From DATKPE01 sp035524335 (GTDB lineage Bacteria; Bacteroidota; Ignavibacteria; UBA10030; SZUA-254): DNA of 41,724 nucleotides. A program made the position numbers and the translations under genes. Every line of letters begins with the position of its first letter. Positions within the stretch are counted from its first letter, which is position 1. Below the pieces are notes generated by a model. That model was not told where the DNA came from, made no database searches, and saw only the letters and a program-made list of their open reading frames with translations. Where the stretch lies: positions 1 through 41,724 of the forward strand of contig DATKPE010000044.1 of NCBI GenBank assembly GCA_035524335.1. Reading direction: 5' to 3'. Below are positions 33,392 to 41,669 of this stretch, piece after piece.

Positions 33392-33982
33392 ATGTTGAAT
33401 ATCCGACAACATCCCGCCTTGCAGACTGAAACAGCTTTTTGCCGAATCGGCGCGCTTGCACTGCTGATCTTCGCCATCGTTCAATCGTCGTTCACAGGTT
33501 GTCACACCAAAACGGAAACGTCTTCCATGGCCGCTCCCGGTTCACCCCCAAACAGATATTATTCACGGACCGACACGACCGTGCTCACCGTGTCTGACGC
33601 CGAATGGAAAAACGTCCTCCCCGAAAGCATTTACACGGTCGCCCGCGGGAAAGGGACCGAGCGGGCATTCACGGGGAAGTACTGGGACTTCGAAGGGAAG
33701 GGGACCTACTATTGCGCGGTCTGCGGGAACAGACTCTTCCGGTCGGACGCCAAATTCGCCAGCACCTGCGGCTGGCCGAGTTTCTTTGAGGCGGCCCGTC
33801 CGAATGCGACAACGTATCAGACCGATTCGTCGTTCGGCATGATCAGGACGGAAGTGCTCTGCGGGCGCTGTGGAAGTCACCTCGGACATGTCTTCGACGA
33901 CGGCCCGCCCCCCACCGGCAAACGCTACTGCATGAATTCAGTCGTGCTCGATTTCGAACCGGACGATACAACGCACCGCTAA
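33392..33982 (+). CDS. msrB: Exported peptide-methionine (R)-S-oxide reductase
   Basis: 196 residues. A hydrophobic segment at about 18-33 followed by SFTGC (C37) suggests a signal peptide, possibly a lipoprotein, though the lipobox is imperfect. The MsrB domain covers about 68-190. It has both zinc pairs, C108/C111 (YYCAVCG) and C157/C160 (LCGRCGSHLGHVFDDG), the resolving Cys C126 in STCGWPSF, and the catalytic Cys C180 in KRYCMNS. The enzyme reduces R-methionine sulfoxide in oxidised proteins; export places repair in the periplasm, as for PilB/MsrPQ-type envelope systems. The long linker 40-68 separates anchor and domain. Start chosen as the first ATG; there is no strong SD. It has no visible operon partner. 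Confidence 0.93.
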   Translation: MLNIRQHPALQTETAFCRIGALALLIFAIVQSSFTGCHTKTETSSMAAPGSPPNRYYSRTDTTVLTVSDAEWKNVLPESIYTVARGKGTERAFTGKYWDFEGKGTYYCAVCGNRLFRSDAKFASTCGWPSFFEAARPNATTYQTDSSFGMIRTEVLCGRCGSHLGHVFDDGPPPTGKRYCMNSVVLDFEPDDTTHR

Positions 33983-34143
33983 TCGATCGGGCAACATTCC
34001 CGGGGAAATGCTCCTGCAGAAACAGACGGAGCGGTCAGCGATATTTCCCCTTCATGGCAACTCCCGCCGCGGATATCCGTATATATTGAAAGACATCCGA
34101 TACTCAACATGATGCCGAAACCGGCCATATTCTCCAACGATCG

Positions 34144-34437
34144 ATGATCTCCTTTCTGCTCCGGTGGGTTATTGTTTCCATTCTCGTCTCGATTCTCTCG
34201 GCCTGGTTTGGTATCGTTCCGGCCTATCCGAAACGCCGGTATACCTTCTTCGTCCACGCCGTCGATACCGCCGTTCTCACCCTCGTGCTGACGATTCTGC
34301 TCATCCGCGGCATCTATCCGCACTGGATTATCATCCTCATGCTGATCCTGCTGTCCCTTGCCGGCTCGGTCTGGCTCGTCAACCGAATGATCCCCGAAGA
34401 CGATCTGCACAGAATCCGGAACAATGGCGCAAAGTGA
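34144..34437 (+). CDS. Small three-TM membrane protein of unknown function
   Basis: 97 residues with three hydrophobic helices (about 4-26, 38-55, 60-79) and a basic/acidic tail (NRMIPEDDLHRIRNNGAK). No family recognised. Start ATG at 34144 without a clear SD. The minus-strand frame over the same bases is low-complexity and rich in D/E/N/Q, as expected for the antisense of a membrane gene. It follows msrB by about 160 bases and lies convergent to the 34520 gene, whose terminator falls right after it. Confidence 0.6.
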   Translation: MISFLLRWVIVSILVSILSAWFGIVPAYPKRRYTFFVHAVDTAVLTLVLTILLIRGIYPHWIIILMLILLSLAGSVWLVNRMIPEDDLHRIRNNGAK

Positions 34438-34463
34438 AATAGCACCTCCATATCATTCCTCAT

Positions 34464-34494
34464 AAAAAAGCCCCGACCGGAAAAATTCGGAGCT
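34464..34494 (-). terminator. Rho-independent terminator of the 34520-37591 gene
   Basis: Stem AGCTCCGA/TCGGGGCT on the minus strand (34487-34494 and 34469-34476, one G-U pair) followed by TTTTTATG. It is placed 25 bases past the stop and lies convergent to the small membrane gene, so it may serve both. Confidence 0.85.
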
Positions 34495-34519
34495 TCATCG
34501 CAGTACATCAAATCTGCCG

Positions 34520-37500
34520 TTACTTCAAAAGCACCAGCTTCTTCATAGCGGAGTACGACACCGCCGGATCGGCAACGCTCCGCGCTTCCATCCGGTAGAA
34601 ATAGACGCCGCTGGCACATTCCGACGCATCCCATTCGATCTGTCTGTACCCCGCACTCTGAATACCGTCGACCAGCACGCCGACGACCTCTCCGAGCAGG
34701 TTGTAGATTTTCAGGCTCACCCGCGCATCCCTCGGCAGTGCATAGCGGATCGTGGTGACGGGATTACACGGATTCGGATAATTCTGGCCCAGCTCGAACG
34801 CCGTCGGAAGGCGGTACGCGCCGGTGACGGATCCCGGCGGCCCCGGCGGACGCTCCGACGTCGGGACAATGCGGAGAGTTTTCGCCGGGCGGTTCTGTGA
34901 GAACGGCTCTGATAAATAAATGGTGCCCGCTGTTGATACCTTCACCCAGTAACCCTTTCCCGGCAGGAGCTGATCGGCAATGGTATAGCCGCCATCAAAT
35001 CCGAAAAACCCGCTCGTCTCCATGCCGGGCGGATTGCCGGTGAGATCCGAGGCCATCACCGGGGCCGTCACTGACCCGATGAGATTCCACCCTTCCCTGA
35101 CGACAACACTGTCGTCCCGAATCAGAAATCCGGTAAACGGGATTTTCTGATCGGTTTTGAACCTGAGCCAGTATCCATTCCCCGGTCTTATCCTGGCGGC
35201 TGACTGGTATGAACCGTCGTACAGATAGGCGGTTCCCGACGATCCGGGATAAAGCGCCGGGACAGAATCATTTGCGACTGCCAACGGGAGGGAAACGAGG
35301 TTCCAGTTCGCCGTATAATCGACCGGAAGAGACATCAGCCACTCCGAAGCATCCGTCCACGCGGCGAATCCCCTGGAAGCTTTGCCGCCGGCATTGTCAA
35401 AATCACCCGCGGCATAAAGGGTATCACCGGAAATCGTCATTCCGGAAACAAAACCATCGACCCCGGATCCGACCGCCCACCATTGTCTGCCATCCCACCG
35501 TGCGACATTATTTACCTCCACAACTCCGTCGGTATGGAGAAGCCCGCCCGCATATAGTATGCTGTCCGAAACTGTCAGTGCGGCGACATTACCGCTCAGA
35601 CCCGAACCGAGCGCAGACCAGGATGATCCATCCCATTGGGCCATGATATTCACCGGCATCCCCCCGGCGGTGTCAAAATAACCGGCCGCATAGACCATGC
35701 TGTCCCGGACGGCCAGCGACAAAAGAGGACCATTCACACCGGAGCCCAACGCCGACCAGCCGGCCCCATCCCATCGGGCGATGTTGTCCGCATACACACC
35801 CCCCGCTGAATCAAATTCTCCGCCCGCAAAGAGCACACCCCCGGAGAACGCCAGTGCCAGGACAGTGCCATCGACCCCCGAACCGACCGGTGACCAGGAG
35901 ACACCATTCCATCGGGCAATATTGTTCACCGGGACTCCTCCTGCGGAATCGAAGCGCCCCCCGGCGTAAAGCGATCCGGCCGAAACGGCCAGGGCCATAA
36001 TGTCGCCATTCACCCCGGCGCCGAGTACAGACCAGTTTATCCCGTCCCATCGGGCGCAATGGCGCGCGGGAGCCCCGCCGGCTGTATCGAAATCCCCGCC
36101 GGCGTAGAGGAGACTGTCTGTCGCGGCAAGCGCATACACGGGATCGTTCATTCCCGGACCGAGGAGCGACCATTTCTTCCCGTCCCATGCAGTCACGCCA
36201 TACTTCTCCGTTCCACCCCCCAGCCGGACATACCCGCCGGCATAGAGCGCGCCGTCCGACGCCGCCAGAGCCATAACGGTATAAAAGTTCATCCACGATC
36301 CAAACCCGGACCAGCCGTTCCCGTTCCAGCGGGCAACATATTTTACAGAAGTTCCACCCGCGGAGGTGAAGAATCCTCCCGCACAGATCTGACTGTCGGG
36401 GATTGCGAGAGCCACAACGTAATCACCCATTCCGGAACCAAGGGCAGACCAGCCCGATCCATCCCACCGGGCGATATATTTTACTTCCTTCCCCCCGGCC
36501 GTATCAAAATAACCTCCGGCATAGAGAACAGTATCCGAGATCATGAGCGCCCAGACCACATCATTCACACCCGACCCAATCGCCGACCAGGCATGCCCGT
36601 CCCATCGGGCAATATGCTGTGCGGATACTCCCCCGGCCGTATCGAAATATCCTCCCGCATAGAGAACGCCCCCCGAGCATGCGAGCGAAACGACATCGCC
36701 GCTCATGCCCGACCCGAGAGCCGACCAGTGCGTTCCATCCCACATGGCGATATAGTTTGCCGGCGATCCCCCGGCCTGGGTGAAAGCTCCTCCTGCGTAG
36801 ACGGTATCACCCGAGGCGGCGAGAGCCCAGACAGGGGCATTCAAACCGGATCCGAGCGGCGACCAGGCATGCCCATCCCACCGGGCGATGAAACTTGCCG
36901 GTGCGTCGCCTGCCGTTTCGAACAGTCCTCCGGCGTAAAGTGCGGTTCCGGATACGGCAAGGGCCCGGACTTCACTGTTCATCCCCGTACCGAGCGCCGA
37001 CCAGGTCAGGCCATCCCACGCGGCGATGTAATGTGCCTTGATTCCCCCGGCGGAATCAAAATCACCGCCCGCATACAGCTCATTTCCCGAAGCCGCAAGT
37101 ACGCGGATTGCGCCGTTCAAGCCGGATCCAAGCTCCGACCAGCTAATCCCATCCCATTTTGCCACGCTGTTCATGGTCGAGACTTCCGCCGCGCCGACCG
37201 GACCGGCCACACACACTCTCGATCCCATGAGGGCGACCGGGCCCGGATAACCGGCGATGTCGGTTGATGCAAACCGATCGCTCCACCCGATATCGTCCGG
37301 ATACGATATCGTCGATACACCCGCGGAGCGCAGACCGCCCTTGTTCATCTTCACCTGCCGATAACCCGACGGTTCGGGCGTTCCGCCGAACCCTTTCGGA
37401 AGACGCAGCCGTCCGGCGCGATCCGGATATTTCCCGCCAGGATCTGCCTGCAGATGGAGACCGACGACAGCGCGTTGTTTCATCATCCGTTCTGACCGCG

Positions 37501-37591
37501 AAACCGGACCCGCCGGCTGTCCATACAACGGGTGCAGTATAAGCGATATGCCGGTCAGTATGCCGACAATAGCTGTCATACACTGTCTCAT
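34520..37591 (-). CDS. T9SS-sorted protein with 13 propeller-type repeats
   Basis: 1023 residues from ATG at 37591, with GGAGGG 9 bases upstream; the ATG at 37615 would place the SD inside the gene and is rejected. Signal peptide 1-24. From about 130 to 760 there are 13 repeats of about 46 residues of the form WSALGSGxNGxVxALAxSGxxLYAGGxFDxAGGxxxxxIARWDG. This is a beta-propeller-like array; thirteen could be two propellers. Next comes a double WNL...GYW module (about 775-925), then the sorting domain (NYPNPCNPVTTIRYALP, IYNLLGEVVGVLVDG, KKLVLLK). The F of NPFNP is changed to C. Repeat 7 is the most divergent (WMNFYTVMALAAS). Exported; function unknown. The terminator follows the stop. Confidence 0.9.
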   Translation of the reverse strand: MRQCMTAIVGILTGISLILHPLYGQPAGPVSRSERMMKQRAVVGLHLQADPGGKYPDRAGRLRLPKGFGGTPEPSGYRQVKMNKGGLRSAGVSTISYPDDIGWSDRFASTDIAGYPGPVALMGSRVCVAGPVGAAEVSTMNSVAKWDGISWSELGSGLNGAIRVLAASGNELYAGGDFDSAGGIKAHYIAAWDGLTWSALGTGMNSEVRALAVSGTALYAGGLFETAGDAPASFIARWDGHAWSPLGSGLNAPVWALAASGDTVYAGGAFTQAGGSPANYIAMWDGTHWSALGSGMSGDVVSLACSGGVLYAGGYFDTAGGVSAQHIARWDGHAWSAIGSGVNDVVWALMISDTVLYAGGYFDTAGGKEVKYIARWDGSGWSALGSGMGDYVVALAIPDSQICAGGFFTSAGGTSVKYVARWNGNGWSGFGSWMNFYTVMALAASDGALYAGGYVRLGGGTEKYGVTAWDGKKWSLLGPGMNDPVYALAATDSLLYAGGDFDTAGGAPARHCARWDGINWSVLGAGVNGDIMALAVSAGSLYAGGRFDSAGGVPVNNIARWNGVSWSPVGSGVDGTVLALAFSGGVLFAGGEFDSAGGVYADNIARWDGAGWSALGSGVNGPLLSLAVRDSMVYAAGYFDTAGGMPVNIMAQWDGSSWSALGSGLSGNVAALTVSDSILYAGGLLHTDGVVEVNNVARWDGRQWWAVGSGVDGFVSGMTISGDTLYAAGDFDNAGGKASRGFAAWTDASEWLMSLPVDYTANWNLVSLPLAVANDSVPALYPGSSGTAYLYDGSYQSAARIRPGNGYWLRFKTDQKIPFTGFLIRDDSVVVREGWNLIGSVTAPVMASDLTGNPPGMETSGFFGFDGGYTIADQLLPGKGYWVKVSTAGTIYLSEPFSQNRPAKTLRIVPTSERPPGPPGSVTGAYRLPTAFELGQNYPNPCNPVTTIRYALPRDARVSLKIYNLLGEVVGVLVDGIQSAGYRQIEWDASECASGVYFYRMEARSVADPAVSYSAMKKLVLLK

Positions 37592-37615
37592 GTTCTTACC
37601 CTCCTGACCCCTCAT

Positions 37616-37870
37616 TCACAACGGGACGAATTCCTTCTCCATGATGCTCGTCGCTTCATGTCTGTAATAGTAAATGCCGCTTGCGCGATCCGACGCATTC
37701 CATGCGATCTGTCTGTACCCCGCACTCTGAATACCGTCGACCAGCGCGCCGACGAGCTCTCCGGGCCGGGAAAATTCATCCACTGTGCGTGAACGCGTCC
37801 GCATAAACAATTGATATGATCAGGAAACCGGTTAACGCAAGAGGAATGTTCGTCGCGGCATCTCCTTCCT
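37616..37870 (-). pseudogene. Orphan T9SS sorting-domain remnant (deleted gene)
   Basis: Codons from about 37775 to 37616 read GELVGALVDGIQSAGYRQI, then AWNASDRASGIYYYRHEAT, ending VPL: the second half of a sorting domain with no protein in front. About 60 bases (37705-37770) are almost identical to the same part of the 34520 gene. Upstream, 37862-37867 offers AAGGAG followed by a frame for a signal-peptide-like PLALTGFLIISIVYADAF in a different register, so a signal peptide and a sorting domain are joined by a large deletion. It is best explained as a dead relative of the neighbouring T9SS gene. Confidence 0.65.
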
Positions 37871-38160
37871 TCCAGCTGACGCACGTCATCATCGTGCAGA
37901 GCGTACCGAAGAACGATGTCCGGTGGATAAGGGAATACGGACAGGTATGGAGCCAACGGAGAAAGGCGGGTCGCCCGGATGCGGCATGATGTCTCTTTTG
38001 ATCACCATACCCATTCTCAAGGTACGGTAGCCGCGGCCGAATGTCAAGAATCCGGGGGTCGGTTCACATCATATTCAGAGAAATTGGTCTGATAATTATT
38101 TCTGATGATTCGGCAGACGAAGATATTCTCACAAAATCAAAAATTCCGGAGAATCTTTTC
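37871..38160. other. Intergenic region, nothing recognised
   Basis: No gene, no R1-R4 repeat and no clear terminator for the gene ending at 38161. The frames here are short and without domain features. Confidence 0.4.
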
Positions 38161-39588
38161 CTATTTGAACAGCCCTGCGAGCCCTCCGATAAGCGCTTCG
38201 AACGCCTTCTTATTGATTCCGAGGCTGAAGTAGGGGTGGACCTCGTGCTGTGCAAAATTACCGCCCAGGCCGATGCTTCCATAGGAATTGAAATCGTATG
38301 TCAGCGCGAGAGCCATCACCTCAGCGCTGTCGGAAAAGAGTTTTTCGGTAATTCCAAACGCCACGCCGAGCCGCTTGAATGAAAATTCGGGCACCACGAA
38401 TTCGTCCCCCGGCACAACCGCATCGCCGAACGAAAGGCCGATCTCGAACACCGTGAATTTCTCGCCGAACGGACCGTGCAGGCTCATCGTACGATTCGAA
38501 GGAAGTCCCGCAACAGGGAACGGGACATAGCGGACCCTGAATATTCCCATTTTTTCGGCAGGATCGAGCGCCGGCATATACCGGAGCTCCTCCTTGTAAT
38601 TCCGGTAGAGAATCGACGCGCCGCTGACTTCACCGGAATCGATATCGATTACCAGGTCGGATTTCCGCACGCTCGGACCCGAATATTCCGTGTCGGCGAG
38701 ATCGAGCCCGATCTGCTTTTTCAGCTGTTCCACGAGTGAATCGTAATCCCGCCCTGTGGACGACTGATTTTGGACCATCGACCTGTACGTATGCGCACTG
38801 CCGATAAAGGAGGCTCCCGCATCCCTGTAGTCGTAGATCAAGGCGTCCAGGCTGTCGCTGGCGGAATGCGGCGAGTCCGCCACCAGCTTCTTCCCGAAAC
38901 GACGGATCGCGTTTACCGAGGCGGTGTCGAGCGATATCCTGTAGTTGTTCTGAAGAAATGGTTTGACTGACAAATCCGGTGTGCCCGAACTCAGTTTATT
39001 GATGATGGAATCCCTCACCGTTTTGTATTTCTCCTCGCCGGCATCGAGGGATTTTCTCAGCAGACTTACCACCGGGGATGGAACGCCGAGCGAGTCCAGT
39101 TTTCCATCCAGCATCCGGAGTCTCTCCCTGTTTTTCTTTTTTGTCTTCCGCGCTTCATCCATGTCGCTCCGGTTCTGGGCGGCGAGACTGTCGTTCTCAT
39201 ACTTCAGCGTGAGGAGCAGATACCGGAACTGGCCGACGTAATAATTATCGAGCCGGAAATGTTCCTGCACTTCGATCCGCTGGATCGCCTCGCCGAGCCG
39301 GAAGACGGGAAGAAGCACCTGCCAGTACCGGCCTCCGTCCGTCCGGTCCGCACTGCGGGTGAAGACATTTCCGCCGTAGTAGATGGTGACCACGACGCGG
39401 TCGACGCTGTCCCGGACCGCGTAGACGGGATAAAACCGGAGGACGTTGGTCATGTCAACCATCGGCTGGCCGTCGAGCGAATTCGTCACCGCGTAATAAC
39501 TGAGCACGTTCGGGTCTTCCCCGGCCGCGGCAACCGGCCGGCCGGCGGACAGCGCCAGGGCGGCGATCAGAATGATTTTTCGAAACAT
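38161..39588 (-). CDS. Unrecognised exported, probably outer-membrane-associated protein (operon second gene)
   Basis: 475 residues; ATG at 39588 with AGGAGG 8 bases upstream. Signal peptide 1-22. After a beta-rich N-terminal part (PMVDMTNVLRFYPVYAV, VTIYYGGNVF) comes a charged helical, coiled-coil-like segment about 130-175 (RSDMDEARKTKKKNRERL). The last ~130 residues alternate hydrophobic strands (FTVFEIGLSFG, FKRLGVAFGITEKL, VMALALTYDFN, SIGLGGNFAQHEVHPYFSLGI), like the end of a beta-barrel or a barrel-associated protein. Not a family I can name. The first gene of the pair ends 14 bases upstream, so they are co-transcribed and likely act together at the envelope. Confidence 0.75.
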   Translation of the reverse strand: MFRKIILIAALALSAGRPVAAAGEDPNVLSYYAVTNSLDGQPMVDMTNVLRFYPVYAVRDSVDRVVVTIYYGGNVFTRSADRTDGGRYWQVLLPVFRLGEAIQRIEVQEHFRLDNYYVGQFRYLLLTLKYENDSLAAQNRSDMDEARKTKKKNRERLRMLDGKLDSLGVPSPVVSLLRKSLDAGEEKYKTVRDSIINKLSSGTPDLSVKPFLQNNYRISLDTASVNAIRRFGKKLVADSPHSASDSLDALIYDYRDAGASFIGSAHTYRSMVQNQSSTGRDYDSLVEQLKKQIGLDLADTEYSGPSVRKSDLVIDIDSGEVSGASILYRNYKEELRYMPALDPAEKMGIFRVRYVPFPVAGLPSNRTMSLHGPFGEKFTVFEIGLSFGDAVVPGDEFVVPEFSFKRLGVAFGITEKLFSDSAEVMALALTYDFNSYGSIGLGGNFAQHEVHPYFSLGINKKAFEALIGGLAGLFK

Positions 39589-39602
39589 GGCCGCATCCTC
39601 CT

Positions 39603-40862
39603 CTATTGGGTCGAAAAGACCGGAAACGTGATCTGAATAATGGGAGAGACGCGGTCCGAAGGATCGAGTGCGGTATCCACCTTCGCACCGAGGAGGAGTC
39701 CCATCGAACCCGAACCGGCCGCTTTCACCGAGAGACCGACAACATGAACAGGCAGGTACGCTTTGCCGAAAAAGTTGAAATAGGCGACACCCGCGATGAC
39801 TTTATCTTTTATCCGCCGGGAAACGCCGATGCCGGCCTCGCCGGAACTGAACTGGGTGAAATTCGCGTCGGCGAAAATGCCTGCAAGGAGAAAGTCGAAC
39901 GCGGTCAGGTTGAACGCCGCCTGTGTGCGGGCGCCGACGAGCGATTCCGACGGCAATGCCGAGTCGCCCTGATTGAACGTGCCGTTCACGTATGCCCCGA
40001 TCCGGACATTCTCCGACAGCAGAAGCCCGATCTGCAGACCTCCGGCAAAGACACCCTCCCCTTTCGTGACCGCGACGCCTGCATTCCCGGACACAAGCCA
40101 CCGGGAGATGCCGTCGACCACCCGCGCCACCCCGTCCTCCGCACTATCCATCACCGCGGCGAGCTTCTGCCGGAGCGATGTGACCGCATCCGTCGCGGCT
40201 GAATTGATCAATGGAATCGCCACAGCCAGGCCGGTTTTGTCCTTCCGTAGTCCGGGGACAAGCCGGAACAACTCGTGTTCGCAGGTGGTGCGGATGACGG
40301 AGGCGATTGCGGCGGCCAGTTGTATATCGACCGAAGCATCGGGATCGGGTGGAATACCGTCGGCGAGATTCGACCTCCGGAGGTTGTCCAGGAGAGCGGA
40401 GAGGATCGCGTTGCGGCGGGAGAGGCTTAGTCCGTCCGGAAGGTTGAGCCATCCGGCGATCTTCGTACGGAGGAGAAGTTCGAAACCGTTCAGAAGCGAA
40501 TCGAGATTTCTGTCGGCGGAACGGATCCGGACGATCCCGGTATCCTGAAGATAGACAACAAAGAGAGAATCCCCCCTCAGCGAGACGGCCGGCGTGTCGA
40601 TCAGCGCGAGAATCCGGCCGCGAAGGTCGGTCATCTCGTCGTAGAGAATCTGCAGGCGGACGCCGGGTGTGACATCCTGCTGAATCGAATCAAGTTCTGT
40701 CTGAAGGCTCCTGAACACGGGAGGCTGATTCAGGATGGTTGAGGAAGAGATGACCTGCGCGAGCGGCGAAAGGGTCTGGGCGGTTATGGTGTGAGCAGGC
40801 CCCTGAAGACAGACAATAGCCGCACCTGCACCGAGGAAAAACCTCAGTCTTTTCATGTGCAT
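39603..40862 (-). CDS. Unrecognised exported protein with C-terminal barrel-like strands (operon first gene)
   Basis: 419 residues from ATG at 40862, five bases after GGAGG; ATG at 40856 is possible, while upstream in-frame codons lack a ribosome site. Signal peptide about 1-29 (RLRFFLGAGAAIVCLQ...AHTITA). The middle (40-270) is mostly helical with no known motif. From about 275 the chain shows amphipathic strands (AGVAVTKGEGVFAGGLQIGLLL, VRIGAYVNGTFN, TQAAFNLTAFDFLLAGIFADANF, VIAGVAYFNFFGKAY) and ends in PIIQITFPVF, an aromatic-tipped closing strand typical of outer-membrane proteins. Family unknown. It shares its operon with the 38161 gene, and a structured leader lies upstream at 40967-41019. 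Confidence 0.75.
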   Translation of the reverse strand: MHMKRLRFFLGAGAAIVCLQGPAHTITAQTLSPLAQVISSSTILNQPPVFRSLQTELDSIQQDVTPGVRLQILYDEMTDLRGRILALIDTPAVSLRGDSLFVVYLQDTGIVRIRSADRNLDSLLNGFELLLRTKIAGWLNLPDGLSLSRRNAILSALLDNLRRSNLADGIPPDPDASVDIQLAAAIASVIRTTCEHELFRLVPGLRKDKTGLAVAIPLINSAATDAVTSLRQKLAAVMDSAEDGVARVVDGISRWLVSGNAGVAVTKGEGVFAGGLQIGLLLSENVRIGAYVNGTFNQGDSALPSESLVGARTQAAFNLTAFDFLLAGIFADANFTQFSSGEAGIGVSRRIKDKVIAGVAYFNFFGKAYLPVHVVGLSVKAAGSGSMGLLLGAKVDTALDPSDRVSPIIQITFPVFSTQ

Positions 40863-40966
40863 TCGCACCTCCGCATCGGACGGCAAGAACCTCCCCCTTT
40901 TGATTGCGCCGGCCCGCATTTTCCCCGACCTGCACGTTGTCCATTTTTGGATAGTACAGCCTCCCA

Positions 40967-41019
40967 GGCTGTCCGCGCACGGGACCGGCAGGGTCCGTCG
41001 TTGAAGACGCCGGACAGCC
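40967..41019. promoter_or_regulatory. Nested inverted-repeat element upstream of the two-gene operon
   Basis: Outer arms GGCTGTCC (40967-40974) and GGACAGCC (41012-41019) pair perfectly over 8 bp, and inner arms GGACC/GGTCC (40982-40986, 40992-40996) form a second hairpin. It stands about 105 bases before the start codon at 40862. It could be a 5' leader fold or, read on the plus strand, a hairpin followed by CGGGGTTTTGTTT. The role is unknown. Confidence 0.4.
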
Positions 41020-41120
41020 CGGGGTTTTGTTTCCTGATGAACAATCCGCCGCCTCCCCCTCGTCCCTTGGGGGAAGTACGGATACCGCACTGATATGTGA
41101 CGTTACATGACCGACCGGCG

Positions 41121-41159
41121 GTAAAATAAGACCCGCCGGCAGGCGTTCAACGCCGGGTC
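41121..41159 (-). terminator. Terminator of the 41313 gene
   Basis: On the minus strand GACCCG pairs with CGGGTC (41154-41159, 41130-41135), with an inner GGCG-ttgaa-CGCC hairpin, followed by TTATTTTA. It lies about 154 bases past the stop codon at 41313. The remaining gap shows no gene. Confidence 0.55.
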
Positions 41160-41312
41160 GACCGTCACGGAGTCGATCCGGCTGATGGAATTCCCTTCAC
41201 CACCGCACGAAACAATTTTCATGGCCTGTGCCGTTGAGGCGGAACACTATAATTCATCTGTATTCTGCCGGAACGGGACATAAGCTCCGCATCAGAATCG
41301 TCCGCATCGGCG

Positions 41313-41669
41313 CTATGCCCGGGCATATTTTTCAATCCGGGTGATGACGTCATGAACCGGCTTGGTGCCGCTTCCGACGATAACGCCGCTCAGGATTCTG
41401 TTCAGCATCTGCCGCCACGGATCGGACTCGATCCGGATCGCCGCAAAGAAGTCGACCTGGTAGACGAGGCAGACCGCCACGCCGATGACCGACGAAACGA
41501 ACCAGAGTCTGACGGTTCGCCGGTGCAGGACGGCCTTGTCGGCCGACGCCGGGTCGCCCCAGATGTTCAGATCGCTCACCAGCTCGACGATCCGTTCGAC
41601 GGCCTGGGCCAGGATATAGAGGATGCCGAAAACCGACGGGACGCTCATCAGTGCACCGTTCGGATTCAT
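41313..41669 (-). CDS. Small membrane protein of unknown function
   Basis: 118 residues from ATG at 41669, chosen for the AAAGG just upstream; ATG at 41648 is also possible. Two or three hydrophobic helices (about 10-26, 57-77, and a weaker one near 95). The end GVIVGSGTKPVHDVITRIEKY matches the closing pattern of small holin-like or DUF-type membrane proteins that end in G(S/G)(N/T)KPxHDLI, but the name is not certain. No phage genes surround it, so a lysis role is not proposed. Its upstream region leaves the window. Confidence 0.6.
   Translation of the reverse strand: MNPNGALMSVPSVFGILYILAQAVERIVELVSDLNIWGDPASADKAVLHRRTVRLWFVSSVIGVAVCLVYQVDFFAAIRIESDPWRQMLNRILSGVIVGSGTKPVHDVITRIEKYARA

Noticed and set aside
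33979..34410. 143-codon minus-strand frame opposite the small membrane gene
   Set aside because: Runs of D, E, N and Q are the usual antisense of hydrophobic helices; no start signal or domain.
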